From Actinomycetota bacterium (lineage in GTDB: Bacteria > Actinomycetota > Thermoleophilia > Miltoncostaeales > Miltoncostaeaceae): a stretch of DNA of 9,804 bases. The position numbers were made by a program, and so were the translations under genes. The notes below the pieces were generated by a model. The model was not told the origin of the DNA. It saw only the letters and a list, made by a program, of their open reading frames with translations, and ran no database searches. Positions 5,828 through 9,804 of this stretch are shown here, in pieces. Numbering within the stretch: position 1 is the stretch's first letter; the number at the start of each line of letters is the position of its first letter. The stretch covers positions 1 through 9,804 of the forward strand of contig CANGAY010000013.1 in the NCBI GenBank assembly GCA_947451735.1, written 5' to 3'.

Positions 5828-5911
5828 CCATCGGGTTTCGGACTGGTTTGACGCCCGTCCGGGCAGGAGAGGGGCGCACTGGCGCCGCAGGAAGACGACG
5901 AGAGGCAGATC

Positions 5912-7381
5912 TTGAGCAACTTTCACGTGACCGAGTCGGGCAAGACGCTCGTCACCCTTATCCCGGGTGATGGAATCGGTCCCGAGGTCGTGGATTCGAC
6001 CGTACGCATCATCGAGGCAACCGGCGCCCCCATCGAGTGGGAAGAGCGCCACGCCGGTGAGCGCGTGTTCCTTGAGGGCCAGGCATCTGGCGTGCGTCAG
6101 GACACCATCGATTCGATCCGCAAGACCCGCGTCGTGATGAAGGGCCCGCTCGGCACCCCGGTCGGTTACGGCGAGAAGAGCGCCAACGTCACGCTGCGCA
6201 AGCTGTTCGAGACGTACGGCAACATCCGCCCCGCCCGTGAGTACCCGGGTGTGAAGACCCCGTACTCGGGCCGCGGCATCGACCTGGTGGTCGTGCGTGA
6301 GAACGTCGAGGACCTCTACGCCGGCATCGAGTACATGCTCACGCCGGGCGTTGCGCAGGGCCTCAAGCTCATCTCCCGCAAGGGCACCGAGAAGATCGTG
6401 CGCCTGGCGTTTGAGCTCGCCCGCGCCGAGGGCCGTGAGTCGGTCGTCGCCATGTCGAAGGCCAACATCATGAAGATGACCGAGGGCACGCTGAAGAGCG
6501 TGTTCGAGGAAGTCGCTCCCGAGTACGACGACATCGAGTCGTGGCACGTCATTGTCGACAACGCCGCGCACCAGCTCGTCAAGCTGCCGGAGCAGTACAG
6601 CGTGCTCGTGACCACCAACATGAACGGCGACATCCTCTCCGACCTGTCGTCCGCCCTCATCGGTGGCCTGGGCTTCGCCCCGTCGGCCAACATCGGTAAC
6701 GACGTCTTCATCGCCGAGGCCGTGCACGGCTCCGCGCCGAAGTACGCCGGCAAGGACGTCATCAACCCCACCGCCATGATCCTCTCGGGCGTCATGATGC
6801 TTCGTCACCTCGGCATGTTCGAGGAGGCCGCACTCATGGAGAACGCCGTCATCACCACGCTCGAGGACGGCAAGGTCATGACCCGCGACGTCGTCGGCGA
6901 CGAGCGTCAGGGCGGCACCATCGGCTACACCAACGAGATCATCAAGAACCTCGGCCGCAAGCCGTCTGAGTGGAAGATCCGTGAGTACAAGCCGATCAAG
7001 CTGCCGCAGCTGGGCGACGCTCCTGACTTCGTCAAGGTGAAGACCCGTCAGGTATGCGGCGTCGACATCTTCATCGAGTCGGCCAGCGACAAGATCAGCA
7101 TCGGCCAGAGCATGGAGAAGATCTGCGAGGGTCGCGACCTCTACCTGAAGATGGTCGACTCGCGCGGCACCATGCTGTACCCGCCGAATGACGTGATGAC
7201 GGACACCGTGGACGCCTGGCGCGCCCGCTTCATGCTCCGTGACGACTCCGGCGAGCTCTCCGACGCCCAGCTCATCGACCTGCTTCAGGCCGTTGCCGCT
7301 GAGCACAAGTGGGCCCACGTCGAGAAGCTGCAGCGCTTCGACGGCGAGGACGGCTTCACCAAGGCGCAGGGCGAGGACTGA
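5912..7381 (+). CDS. icd: NADP-type isocitrate dehydrogenase, Thermus-type with C-terminal domain
   Basis: Icd oxidatively decarboxylates isocitrate to 2-oxoglutarate in the TCA cycle, here most likely yielding NADPH. The TTG at 5912 follows AGAGG (5901-5905) by 6 nt and gives 489 residues. The catalytic core is complete: IPGDGIGPE (17-25), substrate loop SANVTLR (90-96) with Ser90, Asn92, Arg96 and Arg106, RENVEDLYAG with Arg129 and Tyr136, Lys183, and metal-binding Asp216, Asp240 and Asp244. Lys277-Tyr278 in HGSAPKYAG match the pair that selects NADP in E. coli Icd. After about residue 340 an extra domain of roughly 140 residues ends in AQGED, as in Thermus and Rickettsia enzymes. Many well-known actinobacteria instead use a monomeric enzyme of about 80 kDa. 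The gene uses CGT for Arg and other preferred codons more often than its neighbours, suggesting high expression. Confidence 0.95.
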   Translation: MSNFHVTESGKTLVTLIPGDGIGPEVVDSTVRIIEATGAPIEWEERHAGERVFLEGQASGVRQDTIDSIRKTRVVMKGPLGTPVGYGEKSANVTLRKLFETYGNIRPAREYPGVKTPYSGRGIDLVVVRENVEDLYAGIEYMLTPGVAQGLKLISRKGTEKIVRLAFELARAEGRESVVAMSKANIMKMTEGTLKSVFEEVAPEYDDIESWHVIVDNAAHQLVKLPEQYSVLVTTNMNGDILSDLSSALIGGLGFAPSANIGNDVFIAEAVHGSAPKYAGKDVINPTAMILSGVMMLRHLGMFEEAALMENAVITTLEDGKVMTRDVVGDERQGGTIGYTNEIIKNLGRKPSEWKIREYKPIKLPQLGDAPDFVKVKTRQVCGVDIFIESASDKISIGQSMEKICEGRDLYLKMVDSRGTMLYPPNDVMTDTVDAWRARFMLRDDSGELSDAQLIDLLQAVAAEHKWAHVEKLQRFDGEDGFTKAQGED

Positions 7382-7406
7382 TCTCCTCAACCCTGTTCAT
7401 TGTTCC

Positions 7407-7442
7407 CGCGAGGGCGGCCTTCGGGCCGCCCTCGCGCGTTTT
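7407..7442 (+). terminator. Strong intrinsic terminator after icd
   Basis: CGCGAGGGCGGCC (7407-7419) pairs perfectly with GGCCGCCCTCGCG (7424-7436) around a TTCG tetraloop, and TTTT follows at 7439-7442. This is a textbook rho-independent terminator, 25 nt after the icd stop. It directly adjoins the stop of the opposing hicB-like gene. The minus-strand side has no T run, so it should work for icd only, although the stem may still stabilise the other transcript's 3' end. Confidence 0.93.
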
Positions 7443-7658
7443 CTACGGAGCCGAGGCGTACCCGGCGTAGTTGTGAGGCGGCGGGAGTTCCCGGCCCTCC
7501 TCGCGCTCGTACTCAGCGAACGCCGCGAGCGCCTCGCGCATGCGGCTCTCAACCTCGTCACGGGTCTTGCCCAGCGCAACCACCCCATCGATATCGGGCA
7601 GCCACGCACCCCAGGCCCCGTCCTCGGCGGTCTCATAGATGACGAGGTATTCGGTCAT
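7443..7658 (-). CDS. HicB-like small protein (type II antitoxin family), orphan
   Basis: A 71-residue protein with the HicB/UPF0150 fold pattern: strand MTEYLVIYETAEDGAWGAWL, then PDIDGVVALGKTRDEVESRM and a helix EALAAFAEYEREEG. The tail ELPPPHNYAGYASAP is close to the usual end of the partial RNase H-like domain. The ATG at 7658 is fixed by GGAGGA (minus strand, 7670-7665) 6 nt upstream; the frame stays open to 7748, but that extension lacks family similarity. HicB antitoxins normally neutralise the mRNA-cleaving toxin HicA and often carry a C-terminal DNA-binding domain. Neither is found here: there is no HicA-like frame on either side and no helix-turn-helix. It is probably an isolated member, either a remnant antitoxin or a small protein with another role. 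Confidence 0.8.
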   Translation of the reverse strand: MTEYLVIYETAEDGAWGAWLPDIDGVVALGKTRDEVESRMREALAAFAEYEREEGRELPPPHNYAGYASAP

Positions 7659-7746
7659 CGCATGTCCTCCAGTCCGGTATTGCGTCGAATGGACGCCAGA
7701 ATTCCTACCGGCACGGTATCGGAGTCTTTCCCGGCGACGAGGTCTC

Positions 7747-7756
7747 ACCCATGGGT
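7747..7756. promoter_or_regulatory. Palindrome ACCCATGGGT in the divergent intergenic region
   Basis: A perfect 10-bp palindrome about 90 bp upstream of the hicB-like start and 190 bp upstream of the response regulator. It could be a protein-binding site, but it stands alone and no flanking bases extend it. Confidence 0.2.
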
Positions 7757-7866
7757 CACGCAGCGCGCCAATTCATGCGCGCGAGCGTGTCGAGCCGCCG
7801 GGCGATACCTGCGTCGCCTCACTGCCCACCCTTGCGCGGTTTCCGTGGCGGTTGGCAGTGCGGCGC

Positions 7867-7882
7867 AGGGGGGTAGCCCCCT
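7867..7882. promoter_or_regulatory. G/C-run dyad upstream of the response-regulator promoter
   Basis: AGGGGG (7867-7872) pairs with CCCCCT (7877-7882) around GTAG, a 6-bp stem. Its centre is about 70 bp upstream of the expected transcription start at 7946, a normal place for an activator site, for example for autoregulation by the LuxR-type regulator itself. It also sits just before an in-frame ATG at 7883, which is judged not to be the start. Confidence 0.3.
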
Positions 7883-7909
7883 ATGGCGACCACGGAGGGC
7901 TTCACGCGG

Positions 7910-7938
7910 TTGCCAATCGTGGCGCGCAAGCGTTCTAT
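7910..7938 (+). promoter_or_regulatory. Promoter for the response regulator, leaderless geometry
   Basis: TTGCCA (7910-7915), a 17-nt spacer and TTCTAT (7933-7938). Seven nt separate TTCTAT from the ATG at 7946, so transcription would start at or next to the A of the start codon. AGGGG (7939-7943) lies only 2 nt from the ATG, too close for a normal ribosome-binding site, which agrees with a leaderless message. Confidence 0.45.
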
Positions 7939-7945
7939 AGGGGTT

Positions 7946-8596
7946 ATGCCGACCGTGGTGCTGGTTGAAGACAACGCGCTCCTTCGCAGTTCGCTGGGCA
8001 TCGCGCTCGGCCACCACGGCGTGCACGTGGTGGCCAGTTGTGCCGATGTGAGCCAGGCGGTTGAGCATCTGTCGGGCGGCGGGGTTGACGCGCTGGTGAC
8101 CGACCTCGATCTGGGCCGTGGCCCCAACGGCATCGCGCTTGCTCACGCGGCGCGAACGGCGAACCCCGAGGTGGGGGTGGTGCTGCTCACCGCATACTCC
8201 GACCCCCGTCTGGTGGCGGGCAAGCTGCTGCAGATTCCGCCCGGCACCGAGTATGTGCTGAAGAGCGACGTGGACGACGTGATGGTTGTGCGCCGCGCCA
8301 TCGACCGCGCCATTGAGCGGGCGCAGCCCGGCGCGCGCGAGACCGCGGCAAGAGATGTGGCCGACCATGGGCTTACCGACGTGCAGATCGAGACCATGCG
8401 CATGGTGGCCGAGGGGCTCAGCAATGCCGAGATCGCCGAGCGGCGCGTGGTGGCGGTCAAGTCGGTGGAGAACCTCATCGCACGCATCGCCAAGCAGCTC
8501 GACATCGGCAATGATGGCGGTCGGAATCAGCGTGTCATGATCACGCGCGAGTACTACCGACTGATCGGCGCCCAGGGTGGAACCCAGCCCGAGTAA
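7946..8596 (+). CDS. Two-component response regulator, receiver plus LuxR-type HTH (NarL/FixJ-like)
   Basis: A 216-residue cytoplasmic DNA-binding regulator. The receiver domain (about 1-125) opens MPTVVLVEDNALL with acidic Glu8 and Asp9. The phospho-acceptor is Asp53 in VTDLDLG, the switch Thr is in VVLLTAYSDP (about 83), and the conserved Lys is in YVLKSDV (about 104). The usual Pro after the acceptor loop is replaced (DLGRGPNG). The C-terminal helix-turn-helix (about 145-190) reads LTDVQIETMRMVAEGLSNAEIAERRVVAVKS in register with LuxR/GerE domains, then a tail with NQRVMITREYYRLIG. ATG 7946 is chosen because the receiver begins there and the promoter geometry fits; the frame is open to 7883, but the extra 21 residues have no domain similarity. 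The next gene overlaps its end, which implies a two-component operon with the membrane protein. The signal and targets are unknown. Confidence 0.9.
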   Translation: MPTVVLVEDNALLRSSLGIALGHHGVHVVASCADVSQAVEHLSGGGVDALVTDLDLGRGPNGIALAHAARTANPEVGVVLLTAYSDPRLVAGKLLQIPPGTEYVLKSDVDDVMVVRRAIDRAIERAQPGARETAARDVADHGLTDVQIETMRMVAEGLSNAEIAERRVVAVKSVENLIARIAKQLDIGNDGGRNQRVMITREYYRLIGAQGGTQPE

Positions 8597-9804
8597 CCCC
8601 CCCAAGGCCCCACCGGCGCTCGACATCCTGCGCACCAGGGCCGCTGTGTCGCCGCTCACGTGTGTGCTCGTGGTCGCCTTCATCACGGTGAGCGCAGTGG
8701 GGCGCACGCTCGTGCCGACGCACCTGGCGCTGCTCAACTGGTGCATCCTGGTGCCGTTCACGGTGCTGGTGTTCGTCGTGGGCAACCGCGTGGTTGCCGC
8801 GCGATACGCCGATCGCCCCGTTCCGCTCTGGCTGGTGGCAGCAGTGTCGCTGGCCATCACGATGGCCAGCATCGTCCTGCCCCTGATCGAGGCGGCGACG
8901 GGGCAGGATGGGCTCGTGCTCGAGGCCGTCGCAAGGCAGGTGGTGCCGTCGCGCGCCCTGGTGTTCGCCTACTACCTCCTGCTCATGTACCTCGTGGGTC
9001 TTCGGCAGTGGTACGCGGACGCTCGCAGCAGCGCCCTCGCGCAGCTGGTACAGGCGCGTGCCGACAACCTGGTGGCATCGGGCGCGCTTGCCGCGGCGCT
9101 GGCCACTGCCGTGGCCGACGCCCGCAGCATGTCGAGCGGATCCCGCGCGGTGGCCGATGAGATGGTGGCGCAGGCCATTCAGTCGAGCGACGCGGCCGCC
9201 TCGTCCGAGGCGGCGCGCGCAGTTCGTGATGCCGCACGCACTTCCGTGCGCACGTCGGGCCACCGCATGTGGGTGGATGCACCGGCAGTGCGCGAGTCGA
9301 TGCCGTGGCGCGAAATCTTCGCGGTGTCGCTGCGTGCGCACCCGTTGCCCATGGCCGCAGCGGCGCTGCTGGGGGTGTACGGGTGCCTGCTCCATGCGGG
9401 CAGGTTGGGTGGCATCAACCCGCCGGGCGGCATGGTGACTGCGCTCATCTATCTGGCATGGCTTGCCCTGGTATTCATTGCCGGCAGGGCCGTCATCCGC
9501 CGGTGGCCGCGTGTCGCCCCGCTCGTCACGGTGGCAGCAGTGCTGCTCGTGAGTGTTGTACCGACCCTCGTGCCCGGTCTGGTCGATCCGGTTCTGGCCA
9601 CGTTCGTGTCCGGGGCGAACACACTGGCGATCACGGGATACACCCTCGTTCTGGTGGTCGGTACGTCGGTGCTGCTCACGGCGCGCGACTCCGCCGGCGC
9701 AGTCATCGCAGGGCTGTGGGAAGCCCGCCGCGAGGCTGAGGTTGATCGCCGCGTATTGGACGAGGCCACCGCCAGGCTGCAGCGTGACGTCGCCCAGCAC
9801 GTGC
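8577..9804 (+). CDS. Eight-helix membrane protein, probable sensor histidine kinase (3' end outside the window)
   Basis: An open frame runs from the GTG at 8577 through the window edge (409 complete codons). It overlaps the response regulator by 20 nt. After a short Pro-rich tail with Arg19 and Arg21, predicted membrane helices lie at about residues 27-46, 50-69, 84-103, 126-142, 257-275, 287-303, 313-333 and 348-368. A roughly 110-residue Ala-rich, largely helical cytoplasmic stretch separates the two sets of four. From 369 a charged helix (WEARREAEVDRRVLDEATA, then RLQRDVAQHV) leads to the cut, in the style of the helix preceding the H-box of actinobacterial kinases. No kinase motif is visible yet, so the function is inferred from the regulator partner, the even helix count and this last helix. 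GTG 8646 is an alternative start, but it would remove the positive N-terminal charges. No known ligand domain is recognised. Confidence 0.65.
   Translation, partial: MEPSPSNPPKAPPALDILRTRAAVSPLTCVLVVAFITVSAVGRTLVPTHLALLNWCILVPFTVLVFVVGNRVVAARYADRPVPLWLVAAVSLAITMASIVLPLIEAATGQDGLVLEAVARQVVPSRALVFAYYLLLMYLVGLRQWYADARSSALAQLVQARADNLVASGALAAALATAVADARSMSSGSRAVADEMVAQAIQSSDAAASSEAARAVRDAARTSVRTSGHRMWVDAPAVRESMPWREIFAVSLRAHPLPMAAAALLGVYGCLLHAGRLGGINPPGGMVTALIYLAWLALVFIAGRAVIRRWPRVAPLVTVAAVLLVSVVPTLVPGLVDPVLATFVSGANTLAITGYTLVLVVGTSVLLTARDSAGAVIAGLWEARREAEVDRRVLDEATARLQRDVAQHV

Larger units (their letters stand above)
7659..7945. other. Intergenic region between the hicB-like gene and the response regulator
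   Basis: This 287-bp divergent region shows no convincing gene, tRNA or mobile remnant. It holds the hicB-like ribosome-binding site, two dyads (7747-7756 and 7867-7882) and the response-regulator promoter near its right end. No clear promoter for the minus-strand gene was found. Short frames inside it lack codon or family support. Confidence 0.6.

Noticed and set aside
5730..5970. Two short plus-strand frames in the VOC/icd gap (5730-5915, 5773-5970)
   Set aside because: No ribosome-binding site or domain is visible, and they overlap the proposed promoters and the icd start.
5780..7390. A 536-codon minus-strand open frame opposite icd
   Set aside because: It lies wholly under the well-conserved icd gene and has antisense-type composition without any motif.
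7659..7748. N-terminal extension of the HicB-like protein by 30 residues
   Set aside because: It is Arg-rich, lies upstream of a strong GGAGGA and ATG, and has no family similarity.
7883..7945. Longer start of the response regulator at ATG 7883
   Set aside because: The receiver fold begins at Met 7946, and the extension would run through the proposed promoter.
8660..9739. Three plus-strand frames (8660-9160, 8908-9438, 9269-9739) that could be separate genes
   Set aside because: They are in other frames of the membrane-protein gene, overlap each other, and have Arg/His/Ala-biased composition without domains.
8541..9800. A 419-codon minus-strand open frame at the right end
   Set aside because: The plus strand carries a continuous frame with eight clean hydrophobic helices that overlaps the response regulator like an operon partner; the minus frame is His/Arg/Gly-rich and motif-free.

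Overview
This is a GC-rich (clearly above 60 %) stretch of bacterial chromosome. The features point to an actinobacterium: frequent GTG starts (plus one TTG), a murB-ftsQ-ftsZ block without ftsA, and three genes whose -10-like hexamer lies exactly 7 nt before the start codon, as in leaderless transcripts. The wording of GcvH, the short Thermus-type isocitrate dehydrogenase and the gene order suggest a deep lineage such as Thermoleophilia. That placement is an inference and was not tested. I see no tRNA, rRNA, CRISPR array, insertion sequence or prophage gene.

Layout. (1) 1-2724, plus strand: the end of a division/cell-wall (dcw) cluster, with the 3' part of murB, ftsQ overlapping it by 4 nt, a 150-bp regulatory gap and ftsZ. 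The gap holds two copies of an inverted repeat CTCAA-N7-TTGAG exactly 42 bp apart; the second overlaps the -35 of a plausible ftsZ promoter. (2) 2756-4710, plus strand: gcvT and gcvH (glycine cleavage T and H proteins, 4-nt overlap), then yqeY, ending in a hairpin across the yqeY stop codon. (3) 4754-5736: a small stand-alone Cache-type sensor domain on plus, converging on a glyoxalase-like (VOC) gene on minus; their stop codons are 2 nt apart inside a 10-bp palindrome. (4) 5912-7442: icd, an NADP-type isocitrate dehydrogenase of the Thermus thermophilus type with the extra C-terminal domain, followed by a textbook terminator. (5) 7443-7658, minus: an orphan HicB-like small protein. (6) 7946 to the end, plus: a LuxR-type response regulator overlapping a long membrane protein with 8 predicted helices, cut by the window edge. 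It is probably a sensor kinase, but no catalytic motif is visible before the cut.

How the genes work together: MurB makes the peptidoglycan precursor UDP-MurNAc, while FtsQ and FtsZ build the divisome. GcvT and GcvH are two of the four parts of glycine cleavage and feed one-carbon units to folate; gcvP and lpd are not here. Icd supplies 2-oxoglutarate and NADPH. The last two genes look like a two-component pair of unknown signal. Most of the window is conserved housekeeping DNA. The less ordinary points are the ftsZ operator pair, the shared leaderless geometry, the soluble Cache protein, the orphan HicB-like protein and the 8-helix sensor. I found no clear new defence or mobile system.
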